Part shown: piece after piece, positions 32,612 to 42,670 of the stretch
Numbering within the stretch: position 1 is the first letter of the stretch
Layout of the letters: the number at the start of each line of letters is the position of its first letter
From: Myxococcaceae bacterium JPH2
GTDB taxonomy: Bacteria; Myxococcota; Myxococcia; Myxococcales; Myxococcaceae
Direction: 5' to 3'
Length of the DNA: 64,000 bases
Assembly: GCA_016458225.1 (NCBI GenBank)
Contig: JAEMGR010000001.1
Location: 1 to 64,000 of the forward strand
The notes under the pieces: model-generated
What the model saw: only the letters and a program-made list of their open reading frames with translations
Databases searched by the model: none
What the model was told of the DNA's origin: nothing
Made by a program: the position numbers and the translations under genes

Positions 32612-35041
32612 ATGCGAAGCCGTCCTGGTGTGCCGTGGTCGTGGGGGCTGGGCGTGATGCTGGCGTTGTCGATGGCCGCGTGTGGTGTGGAGTCTCCGGC
32701 GGAGAAGGCGCGACCTCCGCGGGATGGAGTCTCGCGACAAGACGACCAGGCCTTGACGCAGGAGCGTCCGCAGGTCGCGCTGACCTGGGACCCCTACGCG
32801 GACGCGGTGTCGTCGGGCACCACGGCGACGGTGCTCAACGCGAACGCGGCGCTGGGCGCGCCGGACGGTCAGGCAGCGACGCTGCTGGGATTGCTCAACA
32901 CGGCGCTGGTGCTGGACCTGGGCCAAGGGGAGGAAGGCACCGGCAACCTCCGCGTCTACTACCAGGGACTGTCGTTGGCGCTGGTGGCCACGGTGGACTT
33001 CCTGAAGGCGGATGGAACCCTCCTCTGCTCCAGTCCGTTGCACCTGGTGGAGCTGGGCCTGGGGACCCACGTCGCGGTGGCGACCTACCCGGGGAACGGG
33101 CCGTATCGCTACGTGCGACTGAGAGGCTCGGTGCTCGCGCTCTACCTGGTGGATGCGGTGGAGACCTCGCTACGGCCCTTCTGTGGGGATGGACTGCTGG
33201 GCGGGCTCGAGACCTGTGATGACGCCAATCAGGCCTCTGGGGATGGCTGCAACAGCGTCTGTCAGGTGGAGCCGGGCTACACCTGCACGGGCTCTCCGAG
33301 CGTTTGCGACAACAACTCAGCGCCGACGATCGCGAACGTCCACGTGACCACCCCCGAGGACACGCCGGTGAACATCACGCTCTCCGCTTCGGACCCGGAT
33401 GGCGACGCCCTCACCTACTCCTACGCCACGCCCGGCCATGGCACGCTCACGCTCTCGGGCACGGCAGCAACGGTGACGTACACCCCAAACGCGAACTTCG
33501 CCGGAGAGGACTCATTCCAAGTCACGGTCTCCGACGGAAAGAAGCAGGCAACGGCCACCGTCTCGGTCACGGTGAGCCCCGTCAACGACGCTCCCGTGGC
33601 GGCCTCGGCCTCGGTGACGGTGAGCTACAACACGTCGACGCCCATCACGTTGGTGGCCACGGATGTGGAGGGAGCTGCGCTCACGTTCACGGCAACGACG
33701 CCCGCGCACGGAACCCTGTCCGGAACCGGCGCCCAATTGCTCTACACACCGGCTGCGGACTTCCATGGGGCGGACCAGTTCACCTTCACCGCCAATGACG
33801 GCGCGCTGACCTCCAATACCGCCACGGTCAGCATCACCGTCCGGGGGCCGCCTGCCTGCGGTGACAGCTACCTCGATCCAGGTGAGGTGTGTGACGACGG
33901 CAACCGCGTCGCGGGCGATGGCTGCCGAGCGGACTGCCAGGGCGTGGAGGTGTGCGGCGACGGCCTGGTCGACAGCGTGAAGGGCGAGCAATGCGACGAT
34001 GGCGGCACGACCCCTGGAGATGGCTGCGACGCGACGTGCCAGCTGGACGCCTTCTCGAATGTGCCCCCCACCCTCGTCAGCGGGGCGCTGAACTGCACCA
34101 CCGCCACCACGAACACGGGGCGCAAGACAGCCGTGGATGCACTGGGGCGCTTCTACGTCGTCATGAAGTGCGGTGGCGCGGTCTATGCCAGCGTGAGCGT
34201 GGACCGCGGACACACCTGGGTGGGGCCCACGCCCCTGGGCATCACCAATGCCGCGGAGGTCGCGATTGAAGGCGGCCCCACGGGAATCGCCTACGTCGCG
34301 GCCACGAGCGCAGGCTCGGTCCTATTCACCCGGACCGTCGACGCGGGGGCGACCTGGGAGGCGCCGCGAGTCCTCAGCACGGCGGCCAACCCCACCGTCA
34401 GCCTGGATTCCAGAGGCGACGCCCTCTACATCGCGGTCTCTCGAGGAAACACCACGGGGGTGCGCATTCTGCGGAACTTCACGCGAGGCGCGAGCGACTT
34501 CAGCGTGACGGACGTCACCCAGAACAATGCCTTCTTCGACGTCCTCGTGGACAAGATCAGCGGAGACGTCTTCTCGGTGAGCGACGACCCCTCCTTCCGT
34601 ATCCACCGCAGCAGCGACCAGGGGACCACCTTCGGCGCGGAGAGTTCCCCACCGGGACAGGCGTACTACTCGGACTGGACGGGCTCCAATGGCTTCATCT
34701 ACGTCACGGGCACCTTTGGGGACGACAACGTGGACGTCATCCCGATGTCCGCGCCGGGGACAAGCACCCAGGTTCCGGGGTTGCCCACGGACATCGGGCC
34801 CGGGCCGCTCCGGACCATTGACGCGGATGCGCTCGGCAATGGCTACATCGCGTCCCAGCGGGGGACGGGCGATATCCAGTTGGATCGGATGCTCGTGGGG
34901 GCCACGATGATCCTCGCCACGGATGCCAGGACGGTGGGGCCCGGCGCCTCGCCAGCGGTCGCAGCGCTCCCGTCGAACGGCGGCGCCTTGGTGGCCTATA
35001 CGAACGGCACCAGCGTCTACGCCTCCGTCGTCGTGTACTGA
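32612..35041 (+). CDS. Large surface lipoprotein with myxobacterial Cys-rich repeats
   Basis: 809 residues. The lipobox LSMAAC puts the lipid Cys at 24. Then come a beta-rich domain (about 45-185), a first Cys-rich repeat ([17 protein letters not shown], then GDGCNSVC), two cadherin/Ig-like domains (about 238-325 and 330-412, each starting with or linked by NDAP-like turns) and two more Cys-rich repeats (CDDGN...[13 protein letters not shown]...GDGCDATC). The last 330 residues are a BNR/sialidase-like propeller ([42 protein letters not shown]). It is a surface-display protein, probably for adhesion or matrix; no catalytic site is evident. A hairpin follows it. Confidence 0.85.
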   Translation: MRSRPGVPWSWGLGVMLALSMAACGVESPAEKARPPRDGVSRQDDQALTQERPQVALTWDPYADAVSSGTTATVLNANAALGAPDGQAATLLGLLNTALVLDLGQGEEGTGNLRVYYQGLSLALVATVDFLKADGTLLCSSPLHLVELGLGTHVAVATYPGNGPYRYVRLRGSVLALYLVDAVETSLRPFCGDGLLGGLETCDDANQASGDGCNSVCQVEPGYTCTGSPSVCDNNSAPTIANVHVTTPEDTPVNITLSASDPDGDALTYSYATPGHGTLTLSGTAATVTYTPNANFAGEDSFQVTVSDGKKQATATVSVTVSPVNDAPVAASASVTVSYNTSTPITLVATDVEGAALTFTATTPAHGTLSGTGAQLLYTPAADFHGADQFTFTANDGALTSNTATVSITVRGPPACGDSYLDPGEVCDDGNRVAGDGCRADCQGVEVCGDGLVDSVKGEQCDDGGTTPGDGCDATCQLDAFSNVPPTLVSGALNCTTATTNTGRKTAVDALGRFYVVMKCGGAVYASVSVDRGHTWVGPTPLGITNAAEVAIEGGPTGIAYVAATSAGSVLFTRTVDAGATWEAPRVLSTAANPTVSLDSRGDALYIAVSRGNTTGVRILRNFTRGASDFSVTDVTQNNAFFDVLVDKISGDVFSVSDDPSFRIHRSSDQGTTFGAESSPPGQAYYSDWTGSNGFIYVTGTFGDDNVDVIPMSAPGTSTQVPGLPTDIGPGPLRTIDADALGNGYIASQRGTGDIQLDRMLVGATMILATDARTVGPGASPAVAALPSNGGALVAYTNGTSVYASVVVY

Positions 35042-35057
35042 TTCCACGGGTCCTGAT

Positions 35058-35088
35058 GCGCGCCTTCCTTTTCGTGAGGGAGGCGCGC
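35058..35088 (+). terminator. Hairpin after the large lipoprotein
   Basis: GCGCGCCTTCC (35058-35068) pairs with GGGAGGCGCGC (35078-35088) with one mismatch-type pair over a 9-nt loop, 17 bp after the stop. Confidence 0.6.
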
Positions 35089-35351
35089 AGCCGAGTTGAC
35101 TCAGCCGAAGCCAGCGAGCGAGAGCAGTCCTGAACGATTGACTCCCACCCACCTGGCGCGACAGGTCCTGTCCGATTCTCAATCGCAGCGGGCAGCTCTT
35201 CGCGTCAGGTGCCTCCGCAATGAAACAGTTTGCCGCTCCAGCGCTACCCGGTCCGTGAAACTTCTCCTGCGTCCCGCCACAGTCCGTGCCTCGGGAGGCC
35301 ACGGCTTCCCGAGGGTGACGAACACGGACAATCCGGTGAACAGGAAGGCGC

Positions 35352-35564
35352 ATGGCTGAGCGACAGAACGGAACGGTGAAGTGGTTCAATGAGGAGAAGG
35401 GCTACGGCTTCATCACGCCCGAGAGCGGCTCGGACCTCTTCGTCCATTTCAGAGCCATCGAGGGGACTGGCTTCAAGAGCCTGAAGGAGGGGCAGCGTGT
35501 GACGTTCGAGGCGGTTCAAGGCCAGAAGGGCATGCAGGCAGATAAAGTCCAAGTTGTCGGGTGA
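35352..35564 (+). CDS. Cold-shock family RNA/DNA-binding protein
   Basis: 70 residues, one full cold-shock domain: [18 protein letters not shown] carries RNP1 (KGYGFI) and DLFVHF is RNP2. These proteins melt RNA structure and act as anti-terminators or general chaperones. The gap of 310 bp to the preceding gene leaves room for a long 5' leader, common in this family. GGAAGG sits just before the ATG. Confidence 0.95.
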   Translation: MAERQNGTVKWFNEEKGYGFITPESGSDLFVHFRAIEGTGFKSLKEGQRVTFEAVQGQKGMQADKVQVVG

Positions 35565-35907
35565 CCCCATTCGGTTTGCCTTCTCTGAGTAGAAGCCAAG
35601 CAGGAACTCTCGCGGGCCTTCGCTCAGGCGTGGGGAAGTGATGGCGCGACGGACTCGAGCGCGGGCCCTGTCTCAGGCCCCGCGCCACGTAGGACAAGAC
35701 GAGGGATAGGCGCCCGAAGCCCGCGGCCGCGCCCCGAGAGGAGCGCCCAGGCAAGCCAGGGCCGGGGCGCTTCCCAACCCACCGAGACCGGCACCGCGAG
35801 CTGTCCGCGCCCCCGGCACGAGGGAGGAGGACGGGCGCCATGAGGCGCCTGCCCGCTCCATGCCGCGCGGTGGGCGATGGGATTGACGCGGACCCGTCCG
35901 AGAATTA
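35565..35907. other. Intergenic stretch, 343 bp
   Basis: No gene or strong hairpin recognised; very GC-rich. It contains the promoter of the following TetR gene near its right end. Confidence 0.3.
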
Positions 35908-35936
35908 TGAACACGTTCAATTTTGAACGCGTTCAA
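35908..35936. promoter_or_regulatory. Tandem TetR operators
   Basis: TGAACACGTTCA (35908-35919) and TTGAACGCGTTCAA (35923-35936) are two palindromes with the same TGAAC-N2-GTTCA core, the second ending one base before the regulator's ATG at 35938. They overlap the position expected for the ribosome site, pointing to tight autorepression. Confidence 0.7.
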
Positions 35937-35937
35937 T

Positions 35938-36549
35938 ATGTCCCGACGAGAACAGGCCAAGAACGAGAAGTGGGAGCGCATCCGCGCCGCGGCGAAGCGG
36001 CTGTTCGCGGAGCGCGGTTACGAAGGGACGACGGTCCGCGCCATCGCGGAGGAGGCCGGCGTCGCGACGGGCACGGTGTTGGTCTACGGCGAGACGAAGG
36101 AGGCGCTGCTGCACGAGGTGTGGCGCACGGAGGCGATGCCCCTGGTGGAGGAGGCGGTGTCCTCGTTGCGCGCGGGGCCGTTCGTGACTCGGTGCATGCA
36201 CCTGTTCACGCCGCTGCTGTCTCACTACGCCTCGCAGCCCGACCTGGCGCGGGTGGTGGTGAAGGAGCTGCCGTGGCTCACGGGAGCCGCCGAGGAGGCC
36301 CAGCGTCCCGCGCTGGCGCGGCTCCTGGGGGCGCTGGCGCAACTGGTGGATGAGGCGAAGGCGAAGGGCGAGCTGCGCGCGACGCTGGAGCGAGCGCTGG
36401 CGGCGGAGCTGGTCTTTGCCCTGTATCACTCGGCCGTCCTCCGCCTGCTCTCCCCCCTGACGAACGCGACGCTGGCCGAGGCTCGCGAGGGCCTCCGATT
36501 GGGGCTGTCAGCCCTGTTGATGGGACTGGGTTCGAGGAGATCATCGTGA
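35938..36549 (+). CDS. TetR-family transcriptional repressor
   Basis: 203 residues from ATG 35938. The helix-turn-helix is KWERIRAAAKRLFAERGYEG then TVRAIAEEAGVATGTVLVYG; the rest is an all-helical ligand domain. The upstream TTG at 35923 lies inside the operator and is unlikely. The stop overlaps the GTG start of the monooxygenase gene, so repressor and enzyme share one operon behind two operators. Confidence 0.9.
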   Translation: MSRREQAKNEKWERIRAAAKRLFAERGYEGTTVRAIAEEAGVATGTVLVYGETKEALLHEVWRTEAMPLVEEAVSSLRAGPFVTRCMHLFTPLLSHYASQPDLARVVVKELPWLTGAAEEAQRPALARLLGALAQLVDEAKAKGELRATLERALAAELVFALYHSAVLRLLSPLTNATLAEAREGLRLGLSALLMGLGSRRSS

Positions 36550-37682
36550 AGGTGCTGATCGTGGGTGGAGGGATTGGCGGGCTCGCGCTGGGAGCCGCCC
36601 TGGCTCGCCGAGGGGTGACGGCCGATATCATCGAGCGGAAGCCCCAGCCGGCTGACGAGGGGGCGGGCATCGTGCTCGGGCCCAACGTGATGGCTGTGAT
36701 GAAGGGCCTCGCGTTGCATGAAGACATCCTCGCGGCCGGGCATCCCGTGGACACCGCGCGCATCACGGATGCCCACGGGCGCGTGCTGCAGGAGACCGCC
36801 TACGCGGTGTCAGGACTGCCATTGCCAGCCACCGCCCTGCACCGTCAGCACCTCATGCGGGTCCTGGGCTCCGCCTCGCCCGCGCCAAGATTCGGCGTGT
36901 CGGTCTTGAAGCTGCTCGGCGTGGCCGACGGCGTGGACGTGGAGTTCTCCGATGGAGCGACGGGCCGCTACGACCTCGTGGTCGGCGCGGATGGCATCCA
37001 CTCCACGGTGCGGACCTTCATCTGCGGCGAGGAGGTGCTCCCCCGCTACTCCGGCTACACGTGCTGGCGCGTGGTGGTGGACGGCCACTTCGGGGAGTCC
37101 GTGGTCGAGATGTGGGGCCGGGGCAGGCGCCTGGGCGTGGTGCCGCTGGGCGAGGGGCGGACCTATGTCTATGCCACGCTCAATGCGGCGCGCCGCGCGC
37201 CTCCGCCGTGGAAGGACCTCGCGGGGTTCCGCGCCGCGTACGCCGAGTTCTCGGGTCCCCCAGCCCGCGCCGCGCTGGCCGCGGTCCATCGGCTGGAGGG
37301 GATGCTCCACAACGACATCGAGGACTGCTCCGCGCCGCGATGGTGGAGGACCGGTGTCGTGCTCCTGGGTGACGCGGCCCATGCGGTGACGCCCAACCTG
37401 GGACAGGGCGCGGGGCTCGCCATCGAGGACGCCGCCGCGCTCGCGCAGCTCCTGATGACGATGGGCCCCACGGATGCGGCGCTGGCTCGCTACGAGAGCC
37501 TCCGCCGCCCGCGCGCGGAGCGGATCCTCGGCCGCTCCTGGTCGATGGGGCGGATCGCCCAGTGGGAGAGCCCGCTCGCGCGCGGCCTCCGCAACGCGCT
37601 GCTGGCCTGGACGCCCGAGTCGGTGACGCGCGCGGAACTCGAGAAGGTCGTCCGCGACATGCCCGGCGTACCCATCGGCTGA
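36546..37682 (+). CDS. FAD-dependent monooxygenase (PHBH/salicylate hydroxylase-like)
   Basis: 378 residues, GTG start overlapping the TetR stop by 3 nt. Motifs: GGGIGGLALGAALARRG (FAD-binding), DLVVGADGIHSTVR (DG motif), VVLLGDAAHAVTPNLGQGAG (second FAD motif, the classical GD sequence). It is a complete class A flavin hydroxylase without a membrane anchor, likely acting on an aromatic compound. This is the second regulator-flavin monooxygenase pair in the window, but from a different subfamily than the enzyme at 14916-16121. Confidence 0.9.
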   Translation: MKVLIVGGGIGGLALGAALARRGVTADIIERKPQPADEGAGIVLGPNVMAVMKGLALHEDILAAGHPVDTARITDAHGRVLQETAYAVSGLPLPATALHRQHLMRVLGSASPAPRFGVSVLKLLGVADGVDVEFSDGATGRYDLVVGADGIHSTVRTFICGEEVLPRYSGYTCWRVVVDGHFGESVVEMWGRGRRLGVVPLGEGRTYVYATLNAARRAPPPWKDLAGFRAAYAEFSGPPARAALAAVHRLEGMLHNDIEDCSAPRWWRTGVVLLGDAAHAVTPNLGQGAGLAIEDAAALAQLLMTMGPTDAALARYESLRRPRAERILGRSWSMGRIAQWESPLARGLRNALLAWTPESVTRAELEKVVRDMPGVPIG

Positions 37683-38263
37683 CCTTCAAGTCGGCCGCAG
37701 CGAAACAACCCCAGAGGTTGGATGGGAGACCCCGAGGCTGTTGCATGTGCGCGCCGCCCGTCATCCTCCTCGCCACCCGGCTGAGACACGAGAGTGCAGA
37801 CATCCGGCCGAGCGCCGGTGGAGCCCCGCGACCGCGGAGGAACGCACCTGCGTCCTCGCGGGACGCGGCCGCCCATGACCGCGAGTGTGAACCTCCAGGC
37901 AGTCCCTTGAGCGAGGCTCGGATCCGCCGCTGGCCCTGTGATTGCTAATGCAGTCGCGCGATGAACACCTGCATCGCGTTCGAGTTCCCAGACGACCTCC
38001 GGCGTCCACTCCACTCCATCCGACGAAAACGTCGCGTCCCCGCGCGGGATGGGTCGCGAGCAGGTTGATACCGACTTCCCCTGGAGTGACTCCAGGGGTT
38101 CGCCGCAGTCACCAGCACCCGCATTCCCTCTCCGCCCGCTGTCTCGGCTGACGTCAATCCCAGACACCTCCGTGGGACCCGTCTCTCTGACGGCGTCACG
38201 CGCGGGAGCTTGGGCATCAACGCCAGCGCGCTGTCGTCACCTCCACCTCAGAAGGGACCGTCC
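37683..38263. other. Intergenic stretch, 581 bp
   Basis: No convincing gene. Several short frames are open on both strands without family features. The only marked structure is the palindrome at 38078-38098. Confidence 0.35.
38078..38098. promoter_or_regulatory. Perfect 10-bp palindrome CCCCTGGAGT-G-ACTCCAGGGG
   Basis: A 21-bp perfect inverted repeat with 1-nt centre. CCTGGAGT..ACTCCAGG is the type of dyad bound by MerR-family regulators, and it is also able to form a hairpin. No MerR gene is present in the window. It is 165 bp upstream of the large gene at 38264. Confidence 0.4.
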
Positions 38264-41200
38264 GTGACCACCCCCACCCCTCCGCCGCCGCCCTCCCCCA
38301 CCAGCATCATCGGCATCCCCGCCGCCGACCCACTCGACGTCAATGGCGACTCCGGCGAGTTCCGCCTCATCCAAACCGGCTCCTCCATGGTGCTGGTCGG
38401 CGTCAACGACGACGACATGCTCCAGGGATACTTCAGCGACTCGACCGCCGCGTACCTCAGCCGCCCCAAGGGAAATCCGAAGCGGCTGGATCCCTGGACC
38501 GGCTTCACCATCCAGAAAGACTCGTCGCAGTCCGATATCGACTTCGAGACCTCGAAGCGCATTGGCGTGGTCGCGCGAGGCGGCTTTGTCTACATCTTCT
38601 GGATCGACAGCACGGGCAGCAACCTGTGCGCGACCCGGGTCGCCCCTGGGGCCACGCATACCGCGACGGACTGGTGTCTGGTTTCCCTGCCAGCGACCAC
38701 GACGGGAGGCCCCACGAACCCGGTGAAGGTCTTCTCCAATGGTGTGTCGGCCTGCGCAGGCCTGCGTGAGACGGAGATCATCCTCAACTACACAAGCTGG
38801 GACACCTCCAGCAACTCAGCGGTGGTCTACCACCTGGTCATGGACACCCTGGGCTACAACTCCCTCGCCAATGACTGGGTTTGCCAGGTTCCGCGCTGGT
38901 CCGTGAAGATTCCCGTCACCAGCCCGGCCCAGACCTCCAACAACGCAGCCAACCTCGATATCCGCACCATCCTCCTGACCCAGCCGGGAGACAGCACCGC
39001 CACCACCACCGGCCCTCGCGTCAATTGCCTCATCGCGGCGCTGTGGGACAAGTCCAACAACACCACGACGACCTTCTCCTGGACGTTGGATGCCGACTGC
39101 CACGCCAGCGCCACCTCCGCGCCAGCCCCGATGCTCCTCCCGTGGCCCAATGCACTCAAGAGCCGCAAGGCCCTGGGCACGAGCCTGGCCGTGGACCCCG
39201 CGGGGAGACTCGTCGCGCTGTTCGCGGACAACACCCACAACAATGCGATCTCCTTCGCCGTGATTCAAGACATCCGGCCCCTGCGGCAGCTCAGCCCCTC
39301 GGTCGCCGCGCCCACGTGGAAGGAGTACGGAAAGATCTTCACGAGCGCCGCGGAGGACACGACGGGGCCGCTCTCGATGTGCTTCTCGATGGGAATCACC
39401 CCCCAGGCGAAGGCGCAAAACTCAACCACCCTGCCCATCATCCTGGGGATGGCATGGGTCCGTTCTTCGAGTTCGCCGGGCTCGCCCATCCAGATGTCCT
39501 CGCTGCAGTATGGCGACTTCGTCCTGCAGACCGCCCTGCATCCGCCGAAGCAGCAGAACACGGGCAGTCGTCTGCTCACCGCGGTCTGCGACCCGTTCCC
39601 CATGCCCCTCCCCGCGTCGGAGGTCTGGGGCAATGCCAGCCCGGATGGCATGGCCGACTGGAACATGTTCGATTACGAGATGAACACCACCCAGGAAGAC
39701 GTGGTCTTGAATGAGATCAACTTCTCCGGGAGCATTGGCGCCCAGGTCTCCGTCGAGGCCCAGGCCGGCATCGGGGGAACCAAGTCGGGCGGCAGGGCCG
39801 GCGGCTCGGTGAAGGTCGGTGCGTCCGGGCACTTCGCCTGGCAGGACAGCAAGTTCACGGCCCAGAGCATCAAGGTGCAGACGAAGGCGTACCGTCACCC
39901 CTACTTCCCCCTCGATGACGGGTCTCCCTACCTGGTCCGCCCCTACGGGTGCTACTTCGGACGGTCGCTGTTCTGGCTGCGCTCCCAGTACGGAACGGCG
40001 GCGAACCTCGCCTTCAACCAGGACACCACCTACAAGCCGGCGCCGTTGATCGTGGCGCACTGGCCCGTCGCCTCGAAGGACTCCGATGAGACCGCGGCGG
40101 GTGACTTCTTCAGCTATGCCTGCACCCCCGGCGTGGTCGACTCCTATACCGAGGTGGCCATCAACGCCCGGATGTTCGCCCTGTACAACGAGTGCGTGAA
40201 CAGGCTCCTGGCCTCCGGCATGACCCAGGCGCAGATCCAGCAGATCTTCACGGCTCCGGACGGGACGGACCTCAGCACGTTCTACACGGGCAAGAACTAC
40301 GTCGCGGCGGTCATCGCGAAGTACGGCACGGACACCAACATGGACGGCCAGAAGTACCTCAAGTTCGCCATGAGCGGCAGCTCGGTCTGCGACGGCCAGT
40401 ACCGGGTGTCGAACAGCGAGACCTCGGGCTTCGGAGTCCACCTGGAGATCAGCGCCTATGCGGGCTTCGTCAAGTCCACGGACACCTCGGTCCTGGGCAT
40501 CGGGGTCTCGGGCGAGACCTACGTGGGGGGAACGCTCGACTTCTCGTTCTCATACAAGAACGACTCGACGACCAACACCTCGCAGGGCGTGGGGGTCTAC
40601 ACCTATCTGAATACGCTGGCACCGACGCAGACGATGTCCGCGCGGCTGTACATCCTCAAGGAAGCGTATCTGTGGGCGCTCGAGCTGAAGTACTTCCCGG
40701 CCATCGCGCGGGATTGGTACATCCAATCCCTCCGCAACGCGAAGGCGAACGGGGAGATCTCCTCGACCATCGACACGCCGAACCTGGACATGCTCGCCGG
40801 CACCACGTCCGCGGACAACACCCTGCTCTACGAGCAATCGCTGCCCACGCGCTTCATGTTCGTCGTCACGAGCTGGGATCAGGGACCGCAGGCGTATGCG
40901 CCCGTCAATGTGCCCATGGACCTGCCGGGTGGATACGACATCGCCACCTTCAACTCGGGCATCGGGGACGGCACGACCTTCAACCTGCCGGGGCCCTGCG
41001 ACGTGGCGTATGGCGCGAATGGCCACTTCCGCTTCCTCCCGGGTGTGACGGGCTCCATCACGTTCAATCAGGCCACGTTCGGCAACCCGGGGTCGGGCAC
41101 CACGAACAAGGGCTACTACCGGCAGGTCGGCTATCCCAACCGCACGGCGTACAAGGTCTCGCAGGACTTCACCAAGGTCTGCAACGAGGGCCAGTCGTAC

Positions 41201-41353
41201 AACGTGGGCAATGAACCCGTGACGGTGGCCTTCGGAATCAACTCGAGCTGGAACGTCGTGGGAGGGATGACCGGGACCGTCACCGCCTCCGACAATGTCT
41301 TCGGAGATCCGGCGGTCGGCTCCGGCAAGGAGCTTCGGGTCCTGAACAAGTAG
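38264..41353 (+). CDS. Large protein of unknown function with duplicated C-terminal module
   Basis: 1,029 residues from GTG 38264, preceded by AGAAGGGA; a TTG at 38210 is less likely. The N-terminus is Pro/Thr-rich with no signal peptide visible. Residues about 20-450 are rich in Thr, Ser and Asn and look beta-sheet-like. A Gly-rich stretch near 490-520 (SIGAQVSVEAQAGIGGTKSG) and an alternating-strand region near 740-800 resemble pore-former or barrel segments. The last 120 residues hold two related modules: VAYGANGHFRFLPGVTGSIT...ATFGNPGSG and VAFGINSSWNVVGGMTGTVT...NVFGDPAVGSG. I know similar VAYGANG modules at the ends of secreted carbohydrate-active proteins. Function is unknown. Confidence 0.6.
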   Translation: MTTPTPPPPPSPTSIIGIPAADPLDVNGDSGEFRLIQTGSSMVLVGVNDDDMLQGYFSDSTAAYLSRPKGNPKRLDPWTGFTIQKDSSQSDIDFETSKRIGVVARGGFVYIFWIDSTGSNLCATRVAPGATHTATDWCLVSLPATTTGGPTNPVKVFSNGVSACAGLRETEIILNYTSWDTSSNSAVVYHLVMDTLGYNSLANDWVCQVPRWSVKIPVTSPAQTSNNAANLDIRTILLTQPGDSTATTTGPRVNCLIAALWDKSNNTTTTFSWTLDADCHASATSAPAPMLLPWPNALKSRKALGTSLAVDPAGRLVALFADNTHNNAISFAVIQDIRPLRQLSPSVAAPTWKEYGKIFTSAAEDTTGPLSMCFSMGITPQAKAQNSTTLPIILGMAWVRSSSSPGSPIQMSSLQYGDFVLQTALHPPKQQNTGSRLLTAVCDPFPMPLPASEVWGNASPDGMADWNMFDYEMNTTQEDVVLNEINFSGSIGAQVSVEAQAGIGGTKSGGRAGGSVKVGASGHFAWQDSKFTAQSIKVQTKAYRHPYFPLDDGSPYLVRPYGCYFGRSLFWLRSQYGTAANLAFNQDTTYKPAPLIVAHWPVASKDSDETAAGDFFSYACTPGVVDSYTEVAINARMFALYNECVNRLLASGMTQAQIQQIFTAPDGTDLSTFYTGKNYVAAVIAKYGTDTNMDGQKYLKFAMSGSSVCDGQYRVSNSETSGFGVHLEISAYAGFVKSTDTSVLGIGVSGETYVGGTLDFSFSYKNDSTTNTSQGVGVYTYLNTLAPTQTMSARLYILKEAYLWALELKYFPAIARDWYIQSLRNAKANGEISSTIDTPNLDMLAGTTSADNTLLYEQSLPTRFMFVVTSWDQGPQAYAPVNVPMDLPGGYDIATFNSGIGDGTTFNLPGPCDVAYGANGHFRFLPGVTGSITFNQATFGNPGSGTTNKGYYRQVGYPNRTAYKVSQDFTKVCNEGQSYNVGNEPVTVAFGINSSWNVVGGMTGTVTASDNVFGDPAVGSGKELRVLNK

Positions 41354-41365
41354 CCGGCGGTGGGC

Positions 41366-41391
41366 CCCCGGTGACAGCATCGTCACCGGGG
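41366..41391 (+). terminator. Hairpin after the 1,029-residue gene
   Basis: CCCCGGTGAC (41366-41375) and GTCACCGGGG (41382-41391) form a perfect 10-bp stem with a 6-nt loop, 12 bp after the stop. It lies before the converging acetyltransferase gene. Confidence 0.6.
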
Positions 41392-41462
41392 CCATGGCAA
41401 TGCCAGACAGCTGCTTCGGGTGGCGTCCTCCGAGTCCAGGGCTCACCCGAAGCGCTGGCGCC

Positions 41463-42041
41463 TCACCAGCGTCGGCGCACGGTGGCCTTGGTGCCGGTCA
41501 CCAGGCTCGCGGCAGGCACGTCGTCGGCGACGACCGCTCCGGCCGCGACCACGGCGTCCCGTCCGATTCTGACCCCGGGCAGGATGGTCGCTCCCGCGCC
41601 AATCCACACGTTCTCCTCGACCTCGATGGGCGCGCCCGTGAGGTACAGCCGCCGGTCCCCCGGGTCGACAGGATGGCTCACGGTGATGAACGTGGCCTTC
41701 GGGCCAATCATCACGCCCTCGCCCAGGCGAATGCCGGCGTAGTCGAGGAACGTGCAGCCCTGGTTGATGAACACCCGCTCGGCCAGCTCCAGACGCAGGC
41801 CGTGGTCCGTGTAGAACGGCGGATAGATGGTGACCCGCTTCGGGAGCGGTCTGCCCAGGATCTTCTCGAACAGCTCGGCCTTGGCCGCGTCGTCCTCGAA
41901 AGGCAGGACGTTGAGGCGCGACGTCAGCTCGGTGGCCCGCAGCACCCGCTCGCTCATCGCCTTGAACTCGGGGCTGAAGACCCGCTCCCCTCTCTCGAGG
42001 GACTCGGCACTGTGGATGCGCATGAGGCGGTCGATGGGCAT
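41463..42041 (-). CDS. Sugar O-acetyltransferase (maltose/galactoside acetyltransferase type)
   Basis: 192 residues. The N-terminal Mac-type segment (FSPEFKAMSERVLRATELTS) is followed by a left-handed beta-helix of hexapeptide repeats (GIRLGEGVMIGPKATFI, VWIGAGATILPGVRIGRDAV). The catalytic His is in TVSHPVD. It transfers acetyl from acetyl-CoA to a sugar hydroxyl, as in Maa/LacA/NodL. ATG 42041 fits the family length (about 185-200). It is transcribed toward the large gene and is not obviously in an operon. Confidence 0.9.
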   Translation of the reverse strand: MPIDRLMRIHSAESLERGERVFSPEFKAMSERVLRATELTSRLNVLPFEDDAAKAELFEKILGRPLPKRVTIYPPFYTDHGLRLELAERVFINQGCTFLDYAGIRLGEGVMIGPKATFITVSHPVDPGDRRLYLTGAPIEVEENVWIGAGATILPGVRIGRDAVVAAGAVVADDVPAASLVTGTKATVRRRW

Positions 42042-42127
42042 TCCACGAGCTTCACCAGCGCCCGCACCCACGTCCAGCCACGGAATCTTGCGCGCGCAAT
42101 CAGCGCGGCTGCGCGCGACGAGCACGC

Positions 42128-42568
42128 TCAGGGACGGCGCAGCGGCCCTCGCGTGACGTCGGCCCACTCCTCGGCGACACGCCAGTGCTCGTTCGGACAA
42201 TGCCCTTCCGGTGTGCGAAGCGCTTCGTCCGCGATGACCTCCAGCTCCTCGATACTCCCGGCCCTTCGAATCCAGTGCGGGCCACCGTGGACCGTGCTCC
42301 GCGCCTCCCAGCTCGTCCCCGAGTGATAGAGCGCGATCCGGTGCGTGAGCACCTGGATGTCGGCCGAGCTGTAGTCGAGCGGTGGAGGAACTGGAGCGGC
42401 GCCTCGCGGCGCGGGCGCAGCGGGATGAGGCGCCTTTCCCGGAAGCGCGACGATGATCCCATTTTCGGCGAAGAGGGCCCGAGGCATGAAGGTGAGCCCC
42501 CGTGCCGCCATCCGCAGGCCGAGGGCCTCGAGTCCATGCTGATGATCCGCGCTCTCGATTCGGGTCAT
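42128..42568 (-). CDS. Hypothetical protein
   Basis: 146 residues, soluble, with a Pro/Ala-rich stretch (residues 42-65) in the middle. No family recognised. The C-terminal half (HSGTSWEARSTVHGGPHWIR) has several His and Trp. It lies 86 bp upstream of the acetyltransferase on the same strand and is divergent from the monooxygenase-like gene, 102 bp away. Codon bias at third positions is GC-rich as in its neighbours, which favours a real gene. Confidence 0.5.
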   Translation of the reverse strand: MTRIESADHQHGLEALGLRMAARGLTFMPRALFAENGIIVALPGKAPHPAAPAPRGAAPVPPPLDYSSADIQVLTHRIALYHSGTSWEARSTVHGGPHWIRRAGSIEELEVIADEALRTPEGHCPNEHWRVAEEWADVTRGPLRRP

Positions 42569-42670
42569 GCGCGGACGCTAGCACTGGCGTGCATTCTCCA
42601 GCGACTTCATACCTGCCGGGTGTTACCACTCGCGCTGCCCCTCAATGCGCGGCCTGCGCAGGAGACCCGG

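Noticed and set aside
42185-42670. Long N-terminal extension of the ABM protein
   Set aside because: The extension opposes the hypothetical gene at 42128-42568, and AGGAG lies directly before ATG 42671 where the ABM domain begins.
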